Assembly (NCBI GenBank): GCA_020845495.1
Contig: JADLFM010000007.1
Coordinates: 1-18,424, forward strand
Source: Chloroflexota bacterium
GTDB taxonomy: Bacteria > Chloroflexota > UBA6077 > JACCZL01
Direction: 5' to 3'
Length of the DNA stretch: 18,424 nucleotides
In this document: one piece after another, positions 7,221 through 15,456 of the stretch
Position numbering within the stretch: position 1 is the first letter of the stretch
How the letters are laid out: each line of letters opens with the position of its first letter
Position numbers and translations under genes: made by a program
The notes under the pieces: model-generated
The model's database searches: none
Told to the model about the DNA's origin: nothing
Seen by the model: the letters and a program-made list of their open reading frames with translations, nothing else

Positions 7221-8708
7221 CTAGGGGTGACGCTCGAGCAGAAATGAGAGGCCGTCGGACATCTGGGTCATCCGACCGAGGAAGAGGCTACCCTTCGCGA
7301 GGAAAAGCGTATTCTGTAGTGTACCACCCTCGCGCATCATATCAACGGCGTGCCCCAGGAAGGGAACGGCCGAGGCGACGTGCCCCTGCGTGGGCGCGAA
7401 GCCCGGCATTCCGTGCGCCTCGACGAAGGCCGGCAGGTCGGCGGCGGTCATCTCGCCACGAACCACGGCCAACCCCCCGATCATCCTGTAGTTGGTGAGG
7501 GGGACGTTGCCGCTACCGGCCGGCTCGGTGACCTCCGGGTCGTGCAGCTCGGTCGCGTAGCGGTCCACCTGATCGAATCGCAGGCCGAGCTTCGCGAGCG
7601 GCTCGGCGACGAGCTTCTCGAGGATCTCCCGCTGCGAAGACTGCGCGCCGACCGTGTGGCGGCCGAGCGCATCCAGGCGGATGACCGGGCTGGCGCCGTC
7701 GTCAGGTCCGAGGTGGATCGCGAAGGCGGCCAGGACGTCTTCGAGGATCGGCATATCTTTGCCGAGATGGGCGAGTGACTTCATCCCTAGCTTCGCGAGC
7801 GAGCAGCCACCGATCACGAGGATGTCGTCGAAGACGCCGGCCGCGCTGAGGCCGGCCCCGATCGCGAGCGCGTGGTTCGGGCCGCAGCAGAACGCCTTGA
7901 CGTCCGAACCGGTCGCGTTGCGGAGGTCGCAGCGTTCGGCCACCGCTTTTGCCAGGTTACCGCCTCCGCGCTGATAGCGGTCGCCGATCGCCTCCTCGCC
8001 CGAGCCGATGACGTAGGTGACCGACGCCGGGTCCAGGCCAGTCTGGGCAAGCAGGGTCCGGGTCGCCATCGTTGCCGTGGCGAGACAGGCAAGGTTCTCG
8101 AGGAGCACTGAGGCGCCGAGCGCTTCGTCCTCCTCATGGGCGCGGTTCGCGCAGCCGACGAGGCGCCCGTCCGGCAAGATGAGCGGAACGGCCTTGCCCT
8201 CGGCGCACTGGGCCGAGATCGACTCCCGAGTCCGCCCGCCCTGCAGGTGCTCCAGGTCGCCAGCCGTGACCAGGGGATGCCCGGCAAGCCGCTCGCGCAC
8301 CTCGTCGAGGAACCCGCCTTCCAGCCAGATCAGATCGAAGCGATCAACCAGTTTGAGCAGGCCGTACAGATCTTCCTCCGGCAGCAGCTCCCCGTGCGGC
8401 ATCCAGCGGGTTGGCGCGGCCGGGCTGGCGTGTTGCCACCAGGGGCGCTGGATGGCCCGGAGATCCTCCGGACGCAGCAGGCCGAGGAACACCTGGTTCG
8501 GCGGGTAGGCGAGCGCGGCCTCGTAGGAGCGCAGGTGGCCTCGCATGCGGTCCCAGAGCTCCGGCTGCCGCGCAATCTCGCGGGTCGGCTTGGAGCCGTG
8601 CCGGACGAGGCCTGGTGCGTGGGCCAGGAAGAACCTGACTCCTTTAATGACGGCGCGTCGCGTCGGGACATCGCCTTGCGTGCCGATCGGCCCGGGTGGA
8701 CCTACCAT
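7221..8708 (-). CDS. grdC: Glycine/sarcosine/betaine reductase component C, subunit beta (GrdC), KAS III-like
   Basis: This 495-residue protein matches the GrdC family, a thiolase/KAS III-fold enzyme. In clostridia GrdC takes the carboxymethyl-selenide of GrdA and forms an enzyme-bound acetyl thioester. Visible landmarks are RRAVIKGVRFFLAHAPGLVRHGSKPTREI near the N-terminus, YVIGSGEEAIGDRYQRGGGN (232-251), ATGSDVKAFCCGPNHAL around the likely active-site cysteine (274/275), DDILVIGGCSLAKLGMKSLAHLGKDMP, and ELHDPEVTEPAGSGNVPLTNY. The ATG at 8708 has GGAGAGAGAG upstream; the first 14 residues look like an unconserved extension. It lies 15 bases after pair C and 87 bases before grdA. The PlsX-like partner GrdD, which releases acetyl phosphate in clostridia, is not in the window. 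Confidence 0.93.
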   Translation of the reverse strand: MVGPPGPIGTQGDVPTRRAVIKGVRFFLAHAPGLVRHGSKPTREIARQPELWDRMRGHLRSYEAALAYPPNQVFLGLLRPEDLRAIQRPWWQHASPAAPTRWMPHGELLPEEDLYGLLKLVDRFDLIWLEGGFLDEVRERLAGHPLVTAGDLEHLQGGRTRESISAQCAEGKAVPLILPDGRLVGCANRAHEEDEALGASVLLENLACLATATMATRTLLAQTGLDPASVTYVIGSGEEAIGDRYQRGGGNLAKAVAERCDLRNATGSDVKAFCCGPNHALAIGAGLSAAGVFDDILVIGGCSLAKLGMKSLAHLGKDMPILEDVLAAFAIHLGPDDGASPVIRLDALGRHTVGAQSSQREILEKLVAEPLAKLGLRFDQVDRYATELHDPEVTEPAGSGNVPLTNYRMIGGLAVVRGEMTAADLPAFVEAHGMPGFAPTQGHVASAVPFLGHAVDMMREGGTLQNTLFLAKGSLFLGRMTQMSDGLSFLLERHP

Positions 8709-8723
8709 CGTCTCTCTCTCCAG

Positions 8724-9989
8724 TCAGAAGTCTACGCAGCCGGCGCGGCCCCAGCCGTAGTAGTCGACCCAGTAGCGGGCGATGTGGCCGCCGCCCTCGC
8801 CAGGCCGCTCCGCGTGCCACTCGGCCGGCGGCTCGAACGCGCCGAGGACGCGCTCGACGGCCGGGAACGGCCCGGGCACGTCCGAGTCACCGCAGCTCAC
8901 GGCGCTCACGATGTCGGGCGTCGAGAAGATCAGCGCCGGCGCCTGGCCGTCCTCGTTCGGCTCCTCGACCGTGCAGAGGGTCGTCTTGATGTTCCGCTGC
9001 TCGCAGGCCTGGACGCCCAGGATCGCCTCGATGAAGCGATTGCCGCGCACGTCCACCGTCGCAACGGCGCCCTGCGCGCCGAGCATCATCGCCAGCTCCG
9101 CCACCCGCAGCGCTGCGAGCTGCTTCTCACGCTGGGCGGTCCAGTTGGTGCGCGCGATGATGCAACCGAGAAAATTGAGGTCTCGCCCATGGCGACGAGC
9201 CAGCTCCAGCACGATCGGGTTGTTCGTTTGCATCCAGGTCGTCTTGCGGGTGATCGCCCCGTCCATGATCTCGGTCGGGTGGAGCAGCCAGGGTGCGGAC
9301 AGGCGGGTGACGCCGTAGACGGCCGTCCCGATTCCTGAGCGCGGCCCAACTCGGTGCTCGGCCGAGCGGAGGTTGGCGATGAACACGACGCCCGGCAGCG
9401 AGCGGTCGTCCACTGCCAGGTTGAACGTCTCCACCGAGGATGGCTCATGCCCGAGCGTCGTCTCCGCCAGGCGGTCTGACACCCGCAGCATCGCCGCGCG
9501 CTTCGCCTCGTCCCAGTCCTCGTCGCTCAGGCCGTTCTCAGGCGACAGGGTCAGGACGAGGTTGCGGAGCCCGGCGTATGGCTGCACCGCGCCCGGCCCG
9601 GACATTTCGATGAACTGGTGTGACCCGCGAGACTCGCCACGGGCAGGCCCGAGGTCGTCGGACGGGTCCACGCACTCAACCAGGCCGAGGCCGCCGAGTC
9701 GGTGTGTCCGACCGCTACCGACGGTGGCGACGTCGCGGTCGCAGACGCCGGGAAATGTGCGGCCGGGTCCATCCACTTTGATGCGCGGCTCCAGGACATC
9801 GTGGACGTTGACGATCCGCACCGAGTCACCGGGGTGGGCGACATCGAGCGTGACGGCCCGGATCCGCCGGTCCTGACGCACGAGATCAACGAACTCGTCC
9901 GGATCGACGGTCAGGCGGCCATCCGACCAGCGGGTGGGGGAGCCAAAGGCGACCCGCCGGACAGCGAAGTCTGCCAACTCAAGACGCAC
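8724..9989 (-). CDS. Grd component B, GrdE-like alpha/beta proprotein (pair C)
   Basis: This 421-residue protein is the third GrdE-family member. It has RLELADFAV at the start, GSGRTHRL (91-98), HPTEIMDGAI (237-246), NNPIV (256-260), RRHGRDLNFLG, and a C-terminal DYYGWGR motif. The linker where clostridial GrdE is thought to be cleaved (247-255) is short and contains Thr247, Thr250, Thr251 and Trp252 but no Cys; the nearest cysteine (in NFLGCIIAR) is not conserved in the paralogues. The GTG start at 9989 is preceded by GGGAGG and overlaps the grdB-like stop by 11 bases, the same arrangement as pair B. Its position directly upstream of grdC makes pair C the likely ancestral or core B component. 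The substrate is unknown. Confidence 0.9.
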   Translation of the reverse strand: MRLELADFAVRRVAFGSPTRWSDGRLTVDPDEFVDLVRQDRRIRAVTLDVAHPGDSVRIVNVHDVLEPRIKVDGPGRTFPGVCDRDVATVGSGRTHRLGGLGLVECVDPSDDLGPARGESRGSHQFIEMSGPGAVQPYAGLRNLVLTLSPENGLSDEDWDEAKRAAMLRVSDRLAETTLGHEPSSVETFNLAVDDRSLPGVVFIANLRSAEHRVGPRSGIGTAVYGVTRLSAPWLLHPTEIMDGAITRKTTWMQTNNPIVLELARRHGRDLNFLGCIIARTNWTAQREKQLAALRVAELAMMLGAQGAVATVDVRGNRFIEAILGVQACEQRNIKTTLCTVEEPNEDGQAPALIFSTPDIVSAVSCGDSDVPGPFPAVERVLGAFEPPAEWHAERPGEGGGHIARYWVDYYGWGRAGCVDF

Positions 9990-11325
9990 CGGACACCTCC
10001 CGGCCGATCTGCGGCTCGAAGAGGGTCGGGCCGTCCACCGGCGTCTGCAAGGCCCGCAGCGCCGTCAGCACGATCGCCTCGGACAACTCCTGGTCCTCCT
10101 CGGGTGAGAGCGAGGGGTCGCCACAGACGTGCTCGATCCGCACGCCACGGACCACCCGCAGCGCCCCAACGTTGAGCGCGAGGGCCGGCAGCGCGCTCAT
10201 CATCGCCACCGGGATGCCGGCTCGCTCGATCTCCTTGCTGATCGTTGCACCGCAACGATTGCAGGTCCCTCACGTCGCGACCAGCAGGGCGGCATCCACG
10301 CCGGCTGCCCGAAAGTCCTCGACAATCTCGTCGGCCATTCGCTTCGCCGTTGCGACGGCGGTGCCGTTGCCGACGGTCGAATAGAAGTACGGGTAGAGGC
10401 TCCCGATGACACCGCGCCGCTCCAGATCGCGCACTGTGCCGATCGGCAAGGCGTAGTTGGGGTTGCGGGTGTTCAAGATGACGGTGCTGAAACCGCCATG
10501 AACGGACTCCCAGTCGGCGACGGTCAGCGCGTCCACGTGCTCGATGGAGTAGCGGAAGCAGGCGCGGGCGCCGCCCGAAACCTGGCGGTCGGGGTTGCCG
10601 CGCGGCACCAGGCCGCCACTCGTCACCAGGCCGATCTTCGCTCGGCTGAGGTCCGCCAGCGGTGGTAGGGGTGTCACGGCGTCGTAGGAGATGACTGGAA
10701 TCTCGGTCTGCCAGGCTCGGCCGGCCAGCCGGTCCACGAGTTGATCGACTGCGCGTCGGGCAGCGGGTTGCTCGTGAATGACGGTCCGTCGGTATCCGCG
10801 CGGCAGGTAGCCCGCCTGCGCTGCGGGACCGGGGTCCCCGCCCCGGGCCAGCGTGAGCGCCAGCCGGGCCATTGCGTCGAGCGCCCGCGCCATCTCGCTG
10901 GCGGTGCGGCCGGTGGGGACGATGTAGAGGGCGCGCCGGCCGGTGGACACTCCGGGGTTCTCGGGATACATCCCGCCGACGACGGGGATGCCCAGGTGTT
11001 GGACGACGGCCTGCCCGAGCGCAGCGCACGCCAGACCGTAGCGCCCAGCGTCGAAGGCGGGGCCGGTGATCACGACATCCGGCCGCAACTCGCGGATGGC
11101 TCGTAGCCCCTCGCGGATGGCCTCATCTGGCCGTTCATTGACGTAGTTGTCGCCGGCCACCACCGTGCTGACAATGTGGCCCGCGTCCGCAAGCATGCGC
11201 TGGAGCAGCCGGCCAGGACCGGCCGGGCCGTCGATGACCCGAAGCCCAACATTTGCCTGCTCCTCGCCACCGATCCCGGCGAAGAACTGATTCAGATAGT
11301 GAACCACGCGGACGGTGGCCGTCAC
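9979..11325 (-). CDS. Grd component B selenoprotein, GrdB-like (pair C), with UGA read as Sec352
   Basis: This 448-residue selenoprotein of the GrdB/GrdF/GrdH family has VRVVHYLNQFFAGIGGEE, GPAFDAGRYGLACAA, TSGGLVPRGNPDR, ESVHGGFST and NTRNPNYALPIGTVRDLE. UGA at 10270-10272 is in LLVAT-U-GTCNRCGAT, followed in frame by ISKEIERAG and 98 residues in all, ending at 9979. I chose the GTG at 11325 because AGGAGG sits 7 bases upstream and the encoded protein then begins just before the conserved RVVHYLNQ, as in pair B. It follows an FAD oxidoreductase gene by 28 bases and overlaps the grdE-like gene by 11 bases. The expected role is amine substrate binding and reductive C-N cleavage together with the GrdE-like partner. 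Confidence 0.95.
10241..10272 (-). promoter_or_regulatory. Bacterial SECIS hairpin of grdB-like gene C, with its recoded UGA
   Basis: The UGA (10272-10270) is followed by 10 bases and the stem ATCGTTGC / GCAACGAT closing a GGU loop (stem-loop 10259-10241), with 18 bases from UGA to the loop. It is the same element as in grdB-like genes A and B. Confidence 0.88.
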
Positions 11326-11353
11326 GGTCTTCCCTCCTGGAAACGTGCGTGGT

Positions 11354-12700
11354 CTAGCGCGAAACATCCACGAGGGCCCCGGCCTCTCGCAGATGATCCT
11401 GTAGGGCGGAGACATCGACCTCGCGCACGGCTGCCCGCTGTCGAGCCGCGAGCGCTGCCGCAGACCCAGCCGCCTCGCCCATCACCCAGCATTCTGGAAT
11501 CTCTCGCAGCAGATTGTGGGCCTGCACGTCGCAACTCAGATTCCGCCCCGCGACGAGCATCCCGTCCAAGTCACGCGGGATCAGGCTCCCAAGGGGGATC
11601 TGCAGGGTAGGAATCTGGGGCGATGGTCCCGGACAGAGCCCGACGCTGTCTTCATGCAGGACGCCCTTCCGCCAGCGGCTCATCGTCACTGAGGTGACGC
11701 CGGCCAGCCGTCGACTGTGGCGCACGCCGACTTGCGGCGCCGTCTCAACCAGGATAGCATGCTGCCAGCCCGGCATGTGTTCCCGCCACCACTGGAGGCC
11801 CGCTCGGTGGGCGTCCCGTGAGCGGAGTTCTGCCTCGGTCAGGTCAGCCACCTTGAGCGGCGAGTAGCCGGCGAGCTTCGGGTGCATGCAAAGCGACTGA
11901 CCGGACTGCGGCAGGGGACCGCAGCGAAAGTGCACGCCAGCTTGCTCGGCCTGGCGGAGTAGATCGCTGTACCCAGACGGATTCTCGATCTGGAAATCGT
12001 AGAAGGTCTCGGTATCGACGTTGCCGAAGCGGCAGGACGTATTCATCAGGGCGTGAATCGTCGACGCATCGACATCGGACTCGAAGGGCGCGCCAGCGCC
12101 GGCAAAGATGTCGCCGTCGCCCGTACAGTCAATCGTCACGTCGGCCAGAACGGCAAACCGCCCCTCCTTGCTCTCGAAGATGGCTCCCCCGACCTTGCCA
12201 TCGACCATGGCCGGGCCGACGGCCCAGCAGTGGAGCAGCATTTGTGCACCGGCCTGGCGGACCTTGTCGTTCGAGACGCCCTTCAGGATTTCCGGGTCGA
12301 TCGTCGGCGTCCAGGTGACCACGCCACGTCGCGAGGCGCTCCGGGGCGCCCAATAGGCGACCGCTTCCGGATCGTGCGAACCCCACTGATCGCGGGGCGG
12401 CCCGACGAGCCCGCCCTCTTCGGCGGCGCACGCATCCATCAACTCCTTCCCGATACCACCAACGACCAGCCGCCCGTCCCAGTCGGCCATCCGGTCGATC
12501 CAGCAGACCAGCCCGCCCGTGGAAAGTCCGCCCAGGTAGCCGTACCGCTCGGCCAGGACCGTCTCGGCGCCAGCGCGAGCGGCGGCGATGGCGGCTGCCG
12601 TGCCCGCCGGCCCGCCGCCGACGACCAGAACGTCACAGGCGCCGTAGACTGGAAGTTGTCTCGCCGGCTCGTGAATGGTCGCGCCGTTGCCACGTCGCAT
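11354..12700 (-). CDS. FAD-dependent oxidoreductase (FAD_oxidored type)
   Basis: This 448-residue flavoprotein has an N-terminal dinucleotide-binding fold: DVLVVGGGPAGTAAAIAAARAG with GGGPAG at 28-33 and the ribose-binding acid Glu51, then YGYLGGLSTGGLV. Later segments VTIDCTGDGDIFAGAGAPFE, HSRRLAGVTSV and DLDGMLVAGRNLSCDVQAHN with GEAAGSAAALAARQ at the C-terminus are typical of the FAD_oxidored family, whose members oxidise varied small molecules. The exact substrate cannot be read from sequence. No signal peptide is visible. The ATG at 12700 has GAGGAG about 7 bases upstream, which rejects an ORF start 27 bases earlier. It lies 28 bases before pair C, so it may prepare the substrate or supply electrons for the reductase. 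That role is inference. Confidence 0.85.
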   Translation of the reverse strand: MRRGNGATIHEPARQLPVYGACDVLVVGGGPAGTAAAIAAARAGAETVLAERYGYLGGLSTGGLVCWIDRMADWDGRLVVGGIGKELMDACAAEEGGLVGPPRDQWGSHDPEAVAYWAPRSASRRGVVTWTPTIDPEILKGVSNDKVRQAGAQMLLHCWAVGPAMVDGKVGGAIFESKEGRFAVLADVTIDCTGDGDIFAGAGAPFESDVDASTIHALMNTSCRFGNVDTETFYDFQIENPSGYSDLLRQAEQAGVHFRCGPLPQSGQSLCMHPKLAGYSPLKVADLTEAELRSRDAHRAGLQWWREHMPGWQHAILVETAPQVGVRHSRRLAGVTSVTMSRWRKGVLHEDSVGLCPGPSPQIPTLQIPLGSLIPRDLDGMLVAGRNLSCDVQAHNLLREIPECWVMGEAAGSAAALAARQRAAVREVDVSALQDHLREAGALVDVSR

Positions 12701-12816
12701 CGCTCGCTCCTCTTGTCCTCGGTGCACCGCTGCCCATTGCCGCCTCGATCGTGCCCAGCCTCGTGGCGGCCAGTGTCGTCTGTCTCGTGCGCCCTGCCTA
12801 ACGGATCACGCAGGCA

Positions 12817-14523
12817 TCATCCCCAGGGCCGGCCGAACATGTCGGTCGACCGTGGCTGCCACCCTGGATCGAGTTCCCGGAAGCCGGAGGTGATCGCACC
12901 GTCGCGCTTCTGGACGGTGATGACCTTGAGCCAGGCCGCATCGTCCTGCAGGGGGAAGTCCTCGCGATGGTGGCCTCCCCGACTCTCTTCTCTGGTCAGG
13001 CTCGCGTGCGCCACCAGTTCGGCGGCCTGCAAGCCGTTGCGCAGTTCGATTGATCTGACCAGGTCGAGCGGCTCGCGAATCCGCAGCCGGGGTAGGTCTT
13101 CACAGCGCATACGCGTGATTTCAGCCTGGGCACGGCGAAGTCCGGCTGCCGTTCGTCCTACAAGCAGGTGGTCCCACGCCAATTTGCCCAGCCGCTCCGC
13201 TATCTCTCGCACCTCCAGGTCACCTGAGCGGGGCACGGTCAAGGTGGCCGCACACTCGGATAGCTGCGTCGCGTCGATGGGCTGGCGACCCATCGCCCAT
13301 CCCTGCAAGGCGGCGGCGCGGCCCGCGCGCGCCCCGAACACCTGAGACGCGAGCAGCATGTTGCCGCCCATCCGGTCGGCGCCATGCGGGCCTGCCGCAA
13401 GCTCGCCGGCGGCGAAGAGACCGGGGACCGTCGTTTGCGCGTTCTCGTCGATCCGCAGGCCGCCATCGCAACAGTGATGGCCCACCCCAATCTCTACTGG
13501 ACCCTGGTCCCAGTGAATACCGCGATAGCGGTACCAGTCCAGCAAGTCCGGGCGGATCCCAAAGTTCGGATCATCGATCTCCACGAACACGCCGCCGCGT
13601 GGCGTGCCGCGTCCGGCCTTGACCTCGCCGGCCATCGCCAGATCGATGTAGCGGGAGAGTCGATCACGGGTGCTGAACGGATTGTGGAGGCGGCGCTGTC
13701 CCATGCACTCCTTCGGGTCAGCTCCGTGGGGCAGGTAGCGCTCCAGAAACTCATCGCCGTGGGCATTGGTCAGGCGCGGGAGCGCCTCCCAGAGCCAGGT
13801 GTGCACCAGGTTAACGCTCGGGGCGACCGTTTCGATGAAGATCTGGTGAAACTCGAGATTGAACAGTTCGGCGCCCGCGTTGAATCCGAGGGCGTAGCCG
13901 TCGCCCGTCACGCACGATGGATGGAAGTTCAGCCAGAAGAGACGGCCCAGGCCGCCGGTGGCGAGGATCGTCGAAGCAGCGCTGATGGTCACCAACTCGC
14001 CGGTGGTCTCGTCCACCGCCAGCGCGCCGACGCACGCGCCATCCTTCATCAGCAGGTCACAGATCGCCGTTCTGTCTCGTACCACGATGTCGCTGCGCCG
14101 AATCATCCGCTGCAAGGCCACCGAGACCGGCACGCCGTGAGTACCCGCGCCGTACCCCTCGGCGAAGCTCGGCACCAGCCCCCACTCGTCTAGCTGGCAT
14201 AGCGTGTCCGCCGCGTCATCGACGAGGATGCGTACGAGCTTGGGATCGGCCATGCCGAGTCCGCATTGGATGATGTCATCGTATACCTGGTCCGGATCGA
14301 GCCGCTCCTCTGGCCTCCGGTTCGGCGCGCCGACGCGCCGTATCCCTCCGCGCTCGGAGATCGCGGCCGAGGTTCCGCCGGCTCCGCGAGTACCAACGGC
14401 GCCGAACCGCCCCTTCACGGCCATCAGGACGCTCGCCCCGGCCAGGCTCGCCTCGAAGGCGGCGCGCATACCGGCCCCGCCTGCGCCCACGACGAGCACG
14501 TCTGTCTCGATCCGCTCAGGCAT
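12817..14523 (-). CDS. FAD-binding protein of the fumarate reductase/succinate dehydrogenase flavoprotein family
   Basis: This 568-residue protein has the SdhA/FrdA/L-aspartate oxidase architecture: DVLVVGAGGAGMRAAFEASLAG (FAD fold, residues 8-29), GAVGTRGAGGTSAA, ASTILATGGLGRLF, TVPGLFAAGELAAGPHGADRMGGNMLLASQVFGARAG, and a C-terminal domain with ESRGGHHREDFP. The histidine that binds FAD covalently in SdhA is not evident in the GTRGAGG segment, so FAD is probably non-covalent as in soluble members. The substrate is unknown; no iron-sulfur or membrane partner gene is adjacent. The ATG at 14523 is preceded by GAGGG at good spacing, unlike an upstream in-frame GTG at 14535. It follows two crotonase genes and precedes the second flavoprotein after a 116-base gap. 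Confidence 0.86.
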   Translation of the reverse strand: MPERIETDVLVVGAGGAGMRAAFEASLAGASVLMAVKGRFGAVGTRGAGGTSAAISERGGIRRVGAPNRRPEERLDPDQVYDDIIQCGLGMADPKLVRILVDDAADTLCQLDEWGLVPSFAEGYGAGTHGVPVSVALQRMIRRSDIVVRDRTAICDLLMKDGACVGALAVDETTGELVTISAASTILATGGLGRLFWLNFHPSCVTGDGYALGFNAGAELFNLEFHQIFIETVAPSVNLVHTWLWEALPRLTNAHGDEFLERYLPHGADPKECMGQRRLHNPFSTRDRLSRYIDLAMAGEVKAGRGTPRGGVFVEIDDPNFGIRPDLLDWYRYRGIHWDQGPVEIGVGHHCCDGGLRIDENAQTTVPGLFAAGELAAGPHGADRMGGNMLLASQVFGARAGRAAALQGWAMGRQPIDATQLSECAATLTVPRSGDLEVREIAERLGKLAWDHLLVGRTAAGLRRAQAEITRMRCEDLPRLRIREPLDLVRSIELRNGLQAAELVAHASLTREESRGGHHREDFPLQDDAAWLKVITVQKRDGAITSGFRELDPGWQPRSTDMFGRPWG

Positions 14524-14572
14524 GGCTTCCCTCACGATTCTCGTGGATGCGCCGGCAGACTTGTGGCATGAG

Positions 14573-15436
14573 TCAGCGCCCCGTGAAGTGCGGGGTGCGC
14601 TTTTCGGCGAAGGCGCGTCTCCCCTCCACGATGTCCTCGGAATCCTGGACGGCGCGCGTGACGCCGTCGGACATCAGGTGCCAGGCGATGGGTGCGTAGT
14701 TCATCGGCATGTCCAGTCCGCGCAGTGCGAGCTGCTTGGCGGCCTGGACGGCGAGCGGCGGGTTCTTGCAGAGCCGCTCGGCGTACGCCGTGGCGGTCTC
14801 CTGAAGTTTCCCAACCGGCACGACCTTGTTGACGAGGCCGAGCTCGTATGCACGCTGCGCCGAAATCCGGTCGCCGAACAGCAGCATCTCCATGGCAATC
14901 TTGCGGGGGATGTGGCGGGGAAGCAGGAAGTTCGCGGCGGCCGGCGTCCAGCCGCGCGTCACCTCCGGCAGGCCAAAGATCGCGTTCTCGGCGGCGATGA
15001 CAATGTCGCAGTTCATCGCGATCTCGAAGCCGCCACCCAGGGCGTAGCCGTGGACCGCGGCGATGATAGGCTTCCAGACCTGAAGCGGCAGATCCCCGCC
15101 GTACATCGCATCGAGGTGCCAGTAGGTGCGCCGACGACGCTTCTGCCGCTCCTGCTCCCGCCGCTCGTTCTCTTCGGGGTGTTCGAAGCGCCACTTGATG
15201 TCCGCGCCGGCAGAAAACGCCCGGTCGCCGGCCCCGGTCAGCACCGCAACCCAGACCTCCGGGTCATCCGCGAAGTCTTCGATGGCCGCGATCAGCTCGT
15301 CCTGCGTCACCGGACTGACCGCGTTCAGGGCAGCCGGTCGGTTGAGTGTGATGTAGGCGATGCGTCCGTGCTTCTCATAGAGAAGATCCTGAAAACGGCC
15401 GGCCGTGGCCTGTCCGTTCGCCTCGGCTGCTCCCAT
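14573..15436 (-). CDS. Enoyl-CoA hydratase/isomerase (crotonase) family protein 1
   Basis: This 287-residue crotonase has the oxyanion-hole segment AFSAGADIKW (73-82) and the helix GYALGGGFEIAMNCDIVIA (130-148), with both acidic residues used by hydratases present (Glu138 and Glu158 in FGLPEV). An Arg/Glu-rich insertion (88-103) lies after the first oxyanion segment. It would act on an enoyl- or hydroxyacyl-CoA in the cytoplasm: hydration, dehydration or isomerisation. The residues after the second Glu (TRGWTPAAANFLLPRH) differ from the classical GGTQRL, so it may not be a simple beta-oxidation hydratase. The ATG at 15436 has GGAGGGAGG 7 bases upstream. It follows crotonase 2 by 20 bases. Confidence 0.88.
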   Translation of the reverse strand: MGAAEANGQATAGRFQDLLYEKHGRIAYITLNRPAALNAVSPVTQDELIAAIEDFADDPEVWVAVLTGAGDRAFSAGADIKWRFEHPEENERREQERQKRRRRTYWHLDAMYGGDLPLQVWKPIIAAVHGYALGGGFEIAMNCDIVIAAENAIFGLPEVTRGWTPAAANFLLPRHIPRKIAMEMLLFGDRISAQRAYELGLVNKVVPVGKLQETATAYAERLCKNPPLAVQAAKQLALRGLDMPMNYAPIAWHLMSDGVTRAVQDSEDIVEGRRAFAEKRTPHFTGR

Positions 15437-15456
15437 GTTGGCCTCCCTCCGGTCAG

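Noticed and set aside
1937..11325. The grdB-like genes as pseudogenes broken by nonsense mutations
   Set aside because: All three have UGA at exactly the same conserved position with a SECIS hairpin, and conserved coding continues. Independent nonsense mutations would not do this.
9979..11325. D-proline reductase PrdB as an alternative for the UGA-containing genes
   Set aside because: PrdB is much shorter (about 240 residues). The N-terminal HYLNQFFAGIGGEE and the UGxCxRCGAT context with about 450 residues match the GrdB type.
12701..12816. Possible promoter or terminator in the 116-base gap between the two flavoprotein genes
   Set aside because: I see no convincing -35/-10 pair and only a 5-bp imperfect inverted repeat.
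14524..14535. Upstream GTG start for the SdhA-like gene
   Set aside because: No ribosome binding site precedes it, while the ATG at 14523 has a well-spaced GAGGG and gives the usual N-terminus.
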